From NCBI RefSeq assembly GCF_019042245.1, contig NZ_JAHQCX010000014.1:62001-126000 (forward strand): a stretch of DNA of 64,000 nt, given 5' to 3'. Below are positions 26,067 through 34,301 of the stretch, piece after piece. The stretch comes from Diplocloster modestus. GTDB lineage: Bacteria; Bacillota; Clostridia; Lachnospirales; Lachnospiraceae. The first letter of the stretch is position 1. The number at the start of each line of letters is the position of its first letter. The notes under the pieces were generated by a model that worked only from the letters and a program-made list of their open reading frames with translations, had not been told where the DNA came from and did not search any database. The translations under genes and the position numbers were made by a program.

Positions 26067-26153
26067 ATGAGCACTTGGCGGCTGGTTTCGGGCCGTTTAA
26101 GTGCGATGAATGAAAAATAGTCTGCGGGGATTTTTCGATCGCCGCTATTTTTC
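26067..26153. repeat. Two-hairpin dispersed element, copy A
   Basis: The first hairpin has outer arms GCAC/GTGC (26071-26074, 26101-26104) with inner CGGC/GCCG-type pairing. The second, AT-rich one has GAAAAATAG (26112-26120) pairing with CTATTTTTC (26145-26153). The same two-part layout, with different inner-stem sequence but preserved pairing, is found at 37201-37288. It lies in the leader of the cluster A binding-protein gene. Confidence 0.7.
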
Positions 26154-26194
26154 ACTAAGCTTCGGCTATGCGATGTCCGGCAGTAGGTTTGTTC

Positions 26195-26206
26195 GGAAAC
26201 GTTTTC
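26195..26206. promoter_or_regulatory. LacI-type operator, downstream site
   Basis: GGAAACGTTTTC has LacI-family symmetry about a central CG. It lies about 190 bp downstream of the predicted transcription start of cluster A. A match to the perfect palindrome at 26538-26549 in 11 of 12 positions supports a shared regulator. Confidence 0.65.
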
Positions 26207-26394
26207 AATAATGGGCAAAAAAATATTGAGGACAAACTTCATTCGGTTGGGTCTTACTACCTGTGAAACAATATTTTTTGCAGTTTATGATACTTTTTAA
26301 CATTTTTCCATTGAAAACAATCCTTTGGCTTTCCCTGATACAGCGGATTTGCCGTGTGTTTCCGGAATGACATAGCTTCTTAGCTGATGTTGTT

Positions 26395-26423
26395 ATTATA
26401 TAATCCTTGAAAACGATTGTCAA
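26395..26423 (-). promoter_or_regulatory. Consensus sigma-A promoter with overlapping operator, cluster A
   Basis: On the minus strand, TTGACA (26423-26418), exactly 17 bp, then TATAAT (26400-26395): both hexamers match consensus. The imperfect palindrome TTGAAAACGATTGTCAA (26407-26423) covers the -35 and much of the spacer, the expected place for a LacI-type repressor. Transcription would begin near 26388 and read into the binding-protein gene. Confidence 0.85.
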
Positions 26424-26537
26424 TATATGGATGTGTATTTATCGCTATTTCTTGCACTTTTAACGAATTTATTGGATATTTTTTGTGCACTTTGCTTTCA
26501 TTTCTGTATTTTTCTCGTGGTGGTATCTGTCTTTTAA

Positions 26538-26549
26538 GAAAACGTTTTC
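26538..26549. promoter_or_regulatory. LacI-type operator, upstream site
   Basis: GAAAACGTTTTC is a perfect 12-bp palindrome with central CG. It is about 129 bp upstream of the promoter operator centre. With the site at 26195 it gives an operator on each side of the promoter, a layout seen in DNA-looping repression. Confidence 0.7.
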
Positions 26550-26590
26550 CATTTTTATAAATAAATTTATCATTTGTGGAAAGGTGATCC

Positions 26591-26638
26591 TTCATGCCTC
26601 GCACGTAAGCGGACAAAAAACGGCCGCTAAGTGCTCAT
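26591..26638. repeat. Two-hairpin dispersed element, copy C (first hairpin only)
   Basis: In minus orientation ATGAGCAC (26638-26631) and GTGCGAGGCATGAA (26604-26591) match copies A and B. The inner stem AGCGG/CCGCT differs in sequence from both but still pairs. The AT-rich second hairpin is absent. It lies between the cluster A promoter region and the end of the GIY-YIG/DUF2075 gene. Confidence 0.6.
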
Positions 26639-26755
26639 AGCTATAAAATATTATGAGATTATTAGAAAAATTATATTAGCTTATCAGATAGCTATTTATA
26701 CACTTATTGCATTTATATAAGTGTATGTAAATGCGATCGCTCTGCAGGTTAATAT

Positions 26756-28375
26756 TTAGAACGCTTTATCTATGTACTGCTCCATATATTGCTTCAAATG
26801 TGGATCGCAAATGTAGAGATAGGTTCCCAGTATGCCACGGGTCATCAGTACGTAATAGATATTCTTAATATAGGTATCCAGATCTTCTTCTGTGGCTGTC
26901 GCTTTTCCATTTCTGTCGAAGTAGTTTGCTTTGTCGATTACAACCTTTTTACTTCCGGGATCGTATTTGATGTCATTTCCCAGGATTACAAACGCGTAGT
27001 TCAGGTCGTAGCCTTGGATGGAATGGATGCAGCCGACCTCGTCCAGGGCTGTTTCGCTGTGAACCCAGTTTTTGGTGCGGTTGTTCCACATACGCTCTGA
27101 ATTTTCAATCCTGATATCTTTTATAGTCTTATCTTTTTTACTTTTCCAGGGCCATGCGTAACCGGCTACCATTCTGCACAGGTTTACTGCCTTTTCCTTT
27201 TCTGCCAGCTGTTGTTCGAAGTCGGCAAAAGAGTCTACGATCTTCAAGTCGTAGTCCGGGAAGGACTGTTTTTTTGTCAGGTCATTATGCAGAAGGTCTT
27301 TGATATATTTGATGTAATTACTGCCGCCTTTGACACGCATCTGGCTGGTCAGGGTGTGGTATGTGACCATCCTGTTTTGGAATTTCTGCTTTATCGTGCG
27401 GCCCATGAGTTCTATATTGATACCGGAGGGTCCTACTACCTGATCTCTGTCGTAGAATAGGATCGGACAATCTGTCTGGTGGAATATCCAGTCTAATTCA
27501 GTGGCGTCTTGCGGCAGATTTAATTTCTTGTTGTTGCCGTCGTGGGCATACATGTTGGTGATGTTTTTACGCTGGTGCAGACGATGGGCCTCATCCACCA
27601 GCAGGATGTCGTATCTTTCTTTTGTTACATCGGACGGGCCGATGACCTCGGACGCTTTCAAACCCTGGATATGGCTGAATAAGGTTTTTATGGTAGCACG
27701 CAGGGAGGTTTGGGGGATGACAATGCCTATCTTTTTATGACGATAAGGGGTATTTCCCTGCTCGTCGGTATAGTCTCTCAGGTATTTGAACAGGAATACC
27801 GCGACGATTGTCTTGCCGCTGCCGGGCATGCCCTCCACAATGATCGGGTGGTGGCAGTTGTTCTGGAGGCTGGTAAATATCTCGTCTACAGCTGTGCGCT
27901 GGTCGTAGGTGAGTTCTTTGTAGGGAGAATATTTGAAAAGGTCTGAGTTTTTTATTTCGGCAATATTCTTTCGGACCAGATTTTTGGCACGGAGCTGGTT
28001 CCACAGGTTTGGGAAAAAATTGTCGTAGTATTCTTTGTTGTAGTAATCTTTGTTGGCAATTCCGCGGTTGTCATTGGTCAGGATGAACATTTCGTCCGCG
28101 GCCATCAACTGGATGAGCTGGGATTCGAAGTCTAAGGTCACAGACTTGTTGAATTCGCTGGAATAGATAAAGTGTACGTCTTTGAATATCTTTTTATCCG
28201 GCGTGCTTTTGTGCTGGGACATGCGGGTGGTGACGTCGTTGGATTCCCCTATGTAAGCTTTTTTGCCGTTTTCTAAGATGTATAGCATGGGCCAGTTATG
28301 GTAGTGATGCTGGGGGCCGTAGGTATCGGCGCGGAATTGTTTGTCGGTAATTTGGAACATATTTTTCATCTCCAT
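26756..28375 (-). CDS. GIY-YIG nuclease-DUF2075 helicase-like fusion protein
   Basis: A 539-aa protein in two modules. Residues about 28-100 resemble a GIY-YIG endonuclease (MLYILENGKKAYIGESNDVT, Arg in TTRMSQH). Residues about 155-535 are a DUF2075/schlafen-like superfamily I NTPase: Walker A GMPGSGKT (182-189), Walker B LLVDEAH, and the C-terminal GCIHSIQGYDLNYAFVI motif typical of UvrD-like helicases. Catalytic residues look intact. The start lacks a clear ribosome-binding site. It sits in an AT-rich, gene-poor patch with no obvious partner. A nucleic-acid-processing or phage-defence role is plausible but unproven. Confidence 0.8.
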   Translation of the reverse strand: MEMKNMFQITDKQFRADTYGPQHHYHNWPMLYILENGKKAYIGESNDVTTRMSQHKSTPDKKIFKDVHFIYSSEFNKSVTLDFESQLIQLMAADEMFILTNDNRGIANKDYYNKEYYDNFFPNLWNQLRAKNLVRKNIAEIKNSDLFKYSPYKELTYDQRTAVDEIFTSLQNNCHHPIIVEGMPGSGKTIVAVFLFKYLRDYTDEQGNTPYRHKKIGIVIPQTSLRATIKTLFSHIQGLKASEVIGPSDVTKERYDILLVDEAHRLHQRKNITNMYAHDGNNKKLNLPQDATELDWIFHQTDCPILFYDRDQVVGPSGINIELMGRTIKQKFQNRMVTYHTLTSQMRVKGGSNYIKYIKDLLHNDLTKKQSFPDYDLKIVDSFADFEQQLAEKEKAVNLCRMVAGYAWPWKSKKDKTIKDIRIENSERMWNNRTKNWVHSETALDEVGCIHSIQGYDLNYAFVILGNDIKYDPGSKKVVIDKANYFDRNGKATATEEDLDTYIKNIYYVLMTRGILGTYLYICDPHLKQYMEQYIDKAF

Positions 28376-29031
28376 GGATGGTGGGTTAGGTGCGGTTATC
28401 TTACTGTAATTTTTATTTATCTGATGTTTAGGATATATGGGTAAATGGGTAAATTATTTTATATAATTTTCAAATGTTCGTGGTAATTCAGATACACTGA
28501 TTCTGTTATATGTATGAGATTGAGTCTCTAATGTAGAATCTGTAATTACCTGAATGTAATCACTCCCCGCCAGAAATTAATGATAAAATTATCATGCTAA
28601 GTCTCCCTCCGCAAAACAGTTTTAATTACCGGTCCGATATTATTTTCTATAATTAATTATACTTTTCTCACATTGTATTGTAAAGTAATGAAAATTTTAT
28701 GCCAGATGGTGTTTTAACCGAGAAAGGCCGCATAAATATCCTGACTTGTAAGCGAATTGGCTTCCTTGATTTCTCGGAAAGCAATCAGACTGCATTTGGG
28801 TTCTTACTCAAACAAGATTTAATGTTAAATATGAATACAGTTCAAATAGATGAGCTCAGTACTAAACTCATTTTATCAAGGAATACTTTACAAGTTATAA
28901 CCCACACTTGAATTTAATACCTCGAATCACAGGCATAAAGTAGTCCCCTCAAAGAAATTAAGCGACTATCTCATAGAAGCCATGAAAAAGGACACTGGAT
29001 GATTAAAAACCGCTTTACTTCCTCAAAAACG

Positions 29032-29084
29032 AAAAACCTTACCGACTTTCAGCTTCAAAATGCTTGAAAATCAGTAAGGTTTTT
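29032..29084 (+). terminator. Terminator-like hairpin
   Basis: AAAAACCTTAC pairs with GTAAGGTTTTT around an inner TTTCA/TGAAA stem, with TTTTTCTGTT at the 3' side on the plus strand. It follows a decayed plus-strand reading frame, suggesting it once ended that gene. The A-tract on the other side makes it bidirectional in principle. Confidence 0.5.
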
Positions 29085-29251
29085 CTGTTACCAAATCGTT
29101 GCCAATATTTAAACAAATATGTTTGCACAAGGCTTTTTCAAGTACATTTCATCACTCGAACTCTGCTCCACACGGCAGAGATACGGGGACATGACCCACA
29201 TGGAGTTTCTGGACACATGAAAACATTCCTGGAAAAATGAAGGTTGAGTAT

Positions 29252-29284
29252 TGCACTTTCGATGGCCAAAAATGTTGCACTTTT
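29252..29284 (-). mobile_element. Possible IS21-type element end (relic)
   Basis: On the minus strand AAAGTGCAA occurs twice, 24 bp apart (29284-29276 and 29260-29252), directly after an open frame ending [16 protein letters not shown]. Arrays of short repeats next to the helper gene are typical of IS21-family ends. No intact IstA or IstB gene remains. The assignment rests on pattern memory only and is tentative. Confidence 0.3.
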
Positions 29285-29496
29285 ACTTGCCATTTACACT
29301 TTGTCAGGTTGACCATAAATTCCTCTTTATTTTTTGCCTTGCTAGGGTCATTTCCTGTGGCCTGAATACCCCCGGAAAGACCTCTCTCAGGATTTTCAAA
29401 TCCTGGCAAATCATCAATCTGCTAACAATGAATACTCACCGGAATCTCGTTCCCCTTTCCTGTAAATTTGTAAAGGTTAGCATCCACTCAACTTAC

Positions 29497-30765
29497 TTAT
29501 TTTCCAATCATAATATTGAGAATTTCAATGTCAGTGTCCGCCATACCTACTCTCCCAATACGGCCAATATTTGCAATCGTCTGCTCGATATCTTCCTCAA
29601 CAAATCCTTCCCCATGAGCAAATGCAAATCCGTCTTTTGCAAGCATATAACTCATAAGAGCCGTATCAACAGCACTCCGGATCTTTGATGCACAACTGGG
29701 TTTTGCTCCGTCACAGATCATACCACCGATGGTACCCACCGAATTAATGACCGTTTTGCAAATCACCTCGAAACTCTCATCATACAGATACGCCACGCCG
29801 CAGGCTGCTCCGGCAGCCGCACTGACAGCACCGCAATAGGCAGAAAGGCTTCCAATATAACGTTTCTGATTCAAAGCTATCAGATTAGACAGCACAAGAG
29901 CCCGCACCAGCTTTTCATGAGAAACATCAAGCTCCCTGGCATAAACAATAACCGGCATGGAAACAGTAACTCCTTGATTACCGCTTCCCGAGTTAATCAC
30001 AACCGGCAAGGGGCAGCCTCCCATACGTGCATCTGACCCGGCTGCGGCATAAGCAGCTGCACGGAATTTCACATCATTGCCATAATTTTTAATAACTTCC
30101 GAACCGACATTCACTCCCCAGTTTCTTTTAATGCCTTCTTCAGCAATCGCCGTATTCATCTCAATCTGTCGATTTATAATTTCGCATACATCTTCCATAC
30201 GAACCTGATTTGCAAAATCATAGATATCGCACATATTGAGCAGAGTTTTATCGCCATTCACCTCAGACTGTGTATCATTACTTTTTGAAAAAATAATCTC
30301 TCCATTATGCTCAATCTTCGTAATATTCGTATGATAAGACCGGATTTCAACTGCTGCACATTTGCTGCCTTTTCTGACTACACAATATATATATAAATTT
30401 TCTTCTCCCTCACGAAGGTGTACAGAACAAATCCCCCGCTCAATAAGTTCACGGGTTTTTTGGCGGTGTGCATCATTGATATCACTTAAGACCTCCAGTT
30501 TCTTATGGGCCTGTCCTCCTACCATCCCCAATACCGCTGCAACATCAACCCCTTTTTGACCGCCTGATGACGGAACTGTTACGCCTTTTACATTTTTAAT
30601 AATATTGCCGCTGCAGGTTACGTCTATTTTATCAGGCAATTCACCCAACACCTGACGAGCTTTCGCCGCAGCATATGCCACAGCGATCGGCTCCGTGCAT
30701 CCGAGTGCAGGAAACAGCTCGTTTGCAAGTATGGCAACATAATTTTCGTACAGCATTTTATTCAT
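29497..30765 (-). CDS. L-cysteine desulfidase family protein (CyuA/YhaM, UPF0597), cluster B
   Basis: A 422-aa homologue of the cluster A desulfidase-like enzyme. It keeps LGCTEPIAVAYA (Cys23), the CSGNIIKNVKGV segment, GSDARMGGCPLPVVINSGSG, LSAYCGAVSA and CDGAKPSC. The two proteins align end to end but are clearly diverged, so this is an old duplication or independent acquisition rather than a recent copy. AAAGGA precedes the ATG at 30765; an open extension upstream overlaps the M20 gene and was not used. It is the last gene of cluster B. Family chemistry: L-cysteine to pyruvate, ammonia and sulfide. Confidence 0.85.
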   Translation of the reverse strand: MNKMLYENYVAILANELFPALGCTEPIAVAYAAAKARQVLGELPDKIDVTCSGNIIKNVKGVTVPSSGGQKGVDVAAVLGMVGGQAHKKLEVLSDINDAHRQKTRELIERGICSVHLREGEENLYIYCVVRKGSKCAAVEIRSYHTNITKIEHNGEIIFSKSNDTQSEVNGDKTLLNMCDIYDFANQVRMEDVCEIINRQIEMNTAIAEEGIKRNWGVNVGSEVIKNYGNDVKFRAAAYAAAGSDARMGGCPLPVVINSGSGNQGVTVSMPVIVYARELDVSHEKLVRALVLSNLIALNQKRYIGSLSAYCGAVSAAAGAACGVAYLYDESFEVICKTVINSVGTIGGMICDGAKPSCASKIRSAVDTALMSYMLAKDGFAFAHGEGFVEEDIEQTIANIGRIGRVGMADTDIEILNIMIGK

Positions 30766-30821
30766 GATTCTAATCCTTTCTGACTGTTCATGTACAAGAA
30801 ATTGAAATGCCCCATACCGTA

Positions 30822-32165
30822 TCATTGTGGGGAGCACCCTTCCATCAGCGAAGAATACGGAGGATTATTTTTAATCCTTTCTTCAAACTCCGCCTTCGCT
30901 CTTAATAACAACTCAGGATTCTCGATCAAATCAAGAGCCAGATTTGCCATCAATTTAGCAGATGCATGCATCCCGCGTTTTGCCGCGTCACTTTTTCCCT
31001 GTGCAACCGTTCCCCAGTTGTGAGGCTTCGTCCCCTCAGCTAAAGTCACACCAAAAAAATGGGTTAGCGGAGCTTTCCAGCTGACATCACAGACATCGGA
31101 ATGAATCAGCTCCTGTCCGGTATTAATGTCAGACCGGTAAGGCTCTAAAGCCTGGGGATGAGTGCCTGCCGCCAGAAATTTCCGGCCATACTCCAATTCT
31201 TCTTCTGTGTAATCCAACGGAAGAATCTCCTCCATGTTTTCTCTTAAAGCTTCATTGAGCGTATTGTTTACCAAATAGTTTGCATAACTGCTGGCAACGA
31301 AAGGTCCCGACATTTTAGTACCTGTCATAAGTGCAGCGCCTTTTGCTATATCTGTCACCCGCTGAAATACTTCTTTTAAATAGTTCTGATCCGGATGCCT
31401 GAGCTGATAAAGGCCTTCTGCATGGTCAGGAACCACATTTGCGGCTTTACCTCCACTATCGATGATGGAATAAGACATTCTGGTATCTTCCTGGACCAAT
31501 TTTCTGAGAAAATTATAGCCTATATTCATAAGCTCCAGCGCATCGAGAGCGCTCCTGCCCTGTTCCGCATGTAAAGCATGAGCCGACACGCCATCCCATT
31601 TGAAGGAAACCGATGTAATTGCCCTTCCTGAAGTGGTAATGTCCCAGTAATGGTATGGATGCCAGGCAATGACAGCATCCACATCATCAAATAACCCCTC
31701 GCGAACCATGTAGACCTTTCCGCCCCCGCCTTCTTCTGCCGGGCATCCGTAATAACGCACAGATGCTTTTATATGGTGTTTTCCCAGATATTCTTTCACA
31801 GCGCATGCAGCCTCCATGCTTCCTGCTCCAAATAGATTATGGCCGCACCCATGGCCGGGAGTTCCTGGTTGAACAGCTTTAGGTTCTGCAACATCAGCCG
31901 CCTGGCTTAAGTTTGGCAGCGCATCCAGTTCACCCAAAAAGGCAATAACAGGTCCCTCTGTTCCCCAATGCGCCACCAACCCCGATTCCATCCCTGCTGC
32001 AGGCATTATGATTTCAAAACCTCTTTTTTCCATATAGTCTGCCTGTATCTTTGCAGACCGTATTTCCAAAAAGCTTGTCTCCGCAAACTCCCATACTTTA
32101 TCGGATATTTTTTCAAAATCACTCTGCCTGCTGTCCATAATATCATTTATCTCTTCTCTAATCAT
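30822..32165 (-). CDS. M20 family amidohydrolase (AbgB/aminoacylase-like)
   Basis: A 447-aa zinc-dependent M20D hydrolase. Metal and catalytic residues are visible: Asp81 (GELDALP), Cys107-Gly-His109 in GHGCGHN, Glu144-Glu145 (PAEEGGGG) and His169 (IAWHPYH). The dimerisation-domain His is probably in SAHALHAEQG. Relatives cleave p-aminobenzoyl-glutamate, N-acyl amino acids or N-carbamoyl amino acids. It lies between the transporter permease gene and the desulfidase gene, so it may release cysteine from an imported N-substituted derivative. No signal peptide is seen, so it acts in the cytoplasm. Confidence 0.9.
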   Translation of the reverse strand: MIREEINDIMDSRQSDFEKISDKVWEFAETSFLEIRSAKIQADYMEKRGFEIIMPAAGMESGLVAHWGTEGPVIAFLGELDALPNLSQAADVAEPKAVQPGTPGHGCGHNLFGAGSMEAACAVKEYLGKHHIKASVRYYGCPAEEGGGGKVYMVREGLFDDVDAVIAWHPYHYWDITTSGRAITSVSFKWDGVSAHALHAEQGRSALDALELMNIGYNFLRKLVQEDTRMSYSIIDSGGKAANVVPDHAEGLYQLRHPDQNYLKEVFQRVTDIAKGAALMTGTKMSGPFVASSYANYLVNNTLNEALRENMEEILPLDYTEEELEYGRKFLAAGTHPQALEPYRSDINTGQELIHSDVCDVSWKAPLTHFFGVTLAEGTKPHNWGTVAQGKSDAAKRGMHASAKLMANLALDLIENPELLLRAKAEFEERIKNNPPYSSLMEGCSPQ

Positions 32166-32242
32166 CGTAACTATACTCCCTTCACTTCCATCCCAGAGAA
32201 AGCCGCTCTATAGGAAACGAAGTTTCTTATAGAATTAAAATA

Positions 32243-33199
32243 TCATGCTTTCTTTCCAACCAGCGCAGACTCTTCCCTGCGGCGTTTCATCCGTTGAATA
32301 ATCACAGTGATAGCAAGAACCAGCGTTGTAGCCACATAAGGGAACATGGAAACAAACTGATTGGGAATACCCCAGGGCGCAATACGGGAGGCAACTGACT
32401 GGGACATACCAAAGAAGACGCAGCCAACGCCGGCAGCCAACGGATTGGCATTTCCAAACTGCATGGCCGCCATTCCCATAAATCCTTTCCCTCCGCTCAT
32501 ACCCTCAATGAAGAAGCAGGAATAGCCCAAAGACAGATGGGCGCCGCCAATACCTGCACATGCCCCTGACAGAAGGAGGGCCTGCATCTGTTTCTTCTTC
32601 ACATCAATCCCCGCTGTCATGGATGCCATAGGATTTAAGCCCACAGAACGAAGCCGAAGGCCCCATACCGTCTTATAAAACATGTACCAGACCACAATGA
32701 CAAGTGGTATAATAAGCAGATCCGTCACCGCGTAGCCGCTGAAAAGACTGGCAAGCACCGGATTCTTATTCAGAAATCCCAAATTCACCTTTGCTATGGC
32801 CTGCACCTTATCACTGACAAAGTTACCGTTAGCCCCAAAAATGGTATTCAACAGGAACCGTGTCCCGGACGCTGCGATCATATTGACGGAAAGACCTACC
32901 ACAAAAATATTCACCTTATAATTCAGATAGGCTTTTCCCATAAACCACGATACCAACACCCCAATCACCATGCCCGCCAGAACTCCGCAGATCCAGCTCC
33001 CGGTAAAATAGCTGGCAGCAAATCCGAAGAAGGCCCCAAACATAAGAATCCCTTCTGCGGCAATATTAACGATATTTGCCTGTCGGCTTATAACTGCACA
33101 CATGCAGGCATAAAAAATCGGCACAGCAGCTACAAATCCATCGTGGATCAATGTATAGGAAAATATCTTTTCTAAGATTTCTGACCAATTTGCAAGCAT
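32243..33199 (-). CDS. ABC transporter permease (BMP/nucleoside type, second subunit)
   Basis: A 318-aa permease of the BPD_transp_2 class, close to YufQ/NupQ-type proteins. About eight or nine hydrophobic segments are visible. Landmarks are the early SRQANIVNIAAEGILMFGAF and the loop LRLRSVGLNPMASMTAGIDV. It partners with the permease encoded 16 bp upstream. GGGGGG precedes the ATG. Transporters of this class carry nucleosides and other small solutes; the substrate here is unknown. Confidence 0.9.
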   Translation of the reverse strand: MLANWSEILEKIFSYTLIHDGFVAAVPIFYACMCAVISRQANIVNIAAEGILMFGAFFGFAASYFTGSWICGVLAGMVIGVLVSWFMGKAYLNYKVNIFVVGLSVNMIAASGTRFLLNTIFGANGNFVSDKVQAIAKVNLGFLNKNPVLASLFSGYAVTDLLIIPLVIVVWYMFYKTVWGLRLRSVGLNPMASMTAGIDVKKKQMQALLLSGACAGIGGAHLSLGYSCFFIEGMSGGKGFMGMAAMQFGNANPLAAGVGCVFFGMSQSVASRIAPWGIPNQFVSMFPYVATTLVLAITVIIQRMKRRREESALVGKKA

Positions 33200-33215
33200 A
33201 TTCTTCCCCCCTTCC

Positions 33216-34301
33216 CTATGCCTTCAAGTTATTCTCTTTGTTGCGGACAAAAATTTTTCTGACAAATCCGAAAAATCTCTTATAATCAAACATTTTCTCC
33301 ATGGAAACAAAAAGAATCATAAGGGGTGTCACCGTATAAATCAGCGCGCTGGAGATTCCCGTATAATATTCCATACCGCTGCCTCCTGCTCTCGTGAAGG
33401 AAATGAAGAAGGAAGAAAGCGGCACCAACGCCAGGTTGTTGTTTACAAGCAGACATGCGATAATGCCCTGGAACGCTGAATTCTGTGAAAAATTCTGAAT
33501 AAAGGTTCCATAAATCCCCAGCACTTCCAGACCTCCGGCAATACCGCCAAGACCACAGCTAAGCATTACCGTGGCAAGTACCACCCGCTTTGACTTTATG
33601 CCCACGGTATCTGAATACCTCGCATTAGTCGCAACATTTCTGATTTTAAAACCAAACGTTGTTCTAAAGGACAAAAAGTACACAAAAATGTAAACCAGAA
33701 TCGCTATAAAAATTGCAGTACTCGCACGACTGGGAGAAAGCGGTAATTTAGCAAACATCGCATTTTCCTGAACATAGGGGGTCTGCGGGATTGGCGAGCC
33801 GGGAGACACCCAAACATTGTTTATCATAAAGTCGCAGAAAAAAATGGCCACATAGTTCATCAAAATGGTAGTACATGCCTCATTTACGTTATAATAAGCT
33901 TTCAGAATACCGCATATGCTGCCATACAACGCAGCTACGATAAAACCGCATGCCAGGCTAAGGGGAATGATTACAATTTTGGGCAAATCCGGAAGCAGGA
34001 ACGCCGGCGCCGCCGAGAACATTGCGCCAAGATAAAAGGAACCCTCTAGTCCTAAATTGAAGTAACCGATTCTTCTTGTCAGACTGTATGCAGATGCAAT
34101 CGTCAAAATCATAATAAAATCTTCAATCAGAGATCCAAAATTAAACTTGGACCCAAATCCGCCTCGGAACAACTGATAAAAAGCGTCTATCGGATTGTGT
34201 CCGCATATCGCAATGACCACCCCAAAGAGAACAAAAGAAAAAACAAAAGCCAAAACGATTCTTATAGTTGTTTCAAATTTCTCAGACTTCACTTTTAGCA
34301 T
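33216..34301 (-). CDS. ABC transporter permease (BMP/nucleoside type, first subunit)
   Basis: A 361-aa permease of the YufP/NupP type. It has about nine hydrophobic segments, the RRIGYFNLGLEGSFYLGAMF family motif, and the loop FKIRNVATNARYSDTVGIKS. Its first 20 bp overlap the ATPase gene. With the 318-aa permease it forms the heterodimeric channel. Confidence 0.9.
   Translation of the reverse strand: MLKVKSEKFETTIRIVLAFVFSFVLFGVVIAICGHNPIDAFYQLFRGGFGSKFNFGSLIEDFIMILTIASAYSLTRRIGYFNLGLEGSFYLGAMFSAAPAFLLPDLPKIVIIPLSLACGFIVAALYGSICGILKAYYNVNEACTTILMNYVAIFFCDFMINNVWVSPGSPIPQTPYVQENAMFAKLPLSPSRASTAIFIAILVYIFVYFLSFRTTFGFKIRNVATNARYSDTVGIKSKRVVLATVMLSCGLGGIAGGLEVLGIYGTFIQNFSQNSAFQGIIACLLVNNNLALVPLSSFFISFTRAGGSGMEYYTGISSALIYTVTPLMILFVSMEKMFDYKRFFGFVRKIFVRNKENNLKA

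Larger units (their letters stand above)
28376..29496. other. AT-rich intergenic stretch with decayed mobile DNA
   Basis: No intact gene is supported in this 1.1-kb stretch. A 70-residue plus-strand frame (28699-28911) lacks a ribosome-binding site and any recognisable motif. Just after it, another frame ends in a short Lys-rich peptide at about 28956-29000 that looks like the tail of a broken gene. A hairpin follows at 29032-29084. The right part holds repeats resembling an insertion-sequence end (see 29252-29284). The composition is clearly AT-richer than most of the window. Confidence 0.6.

Noticed and set aside
26407-26423. CcpA cre site at the cluster A promoter
   Set aside because: The spacing between TGAAAACG and TCA is one base longer than the cre consensus, and the neighbouring palindromes fit the cluster's own LacI protein better; CcpA binding remains possible.
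28699-28911. 70-residue plus-strand frame in the gene-poor stretch
   Set aside because: No ribosome-binding site, no domain and surrounded by decayed sequence; kept only as part of the intergenic description.
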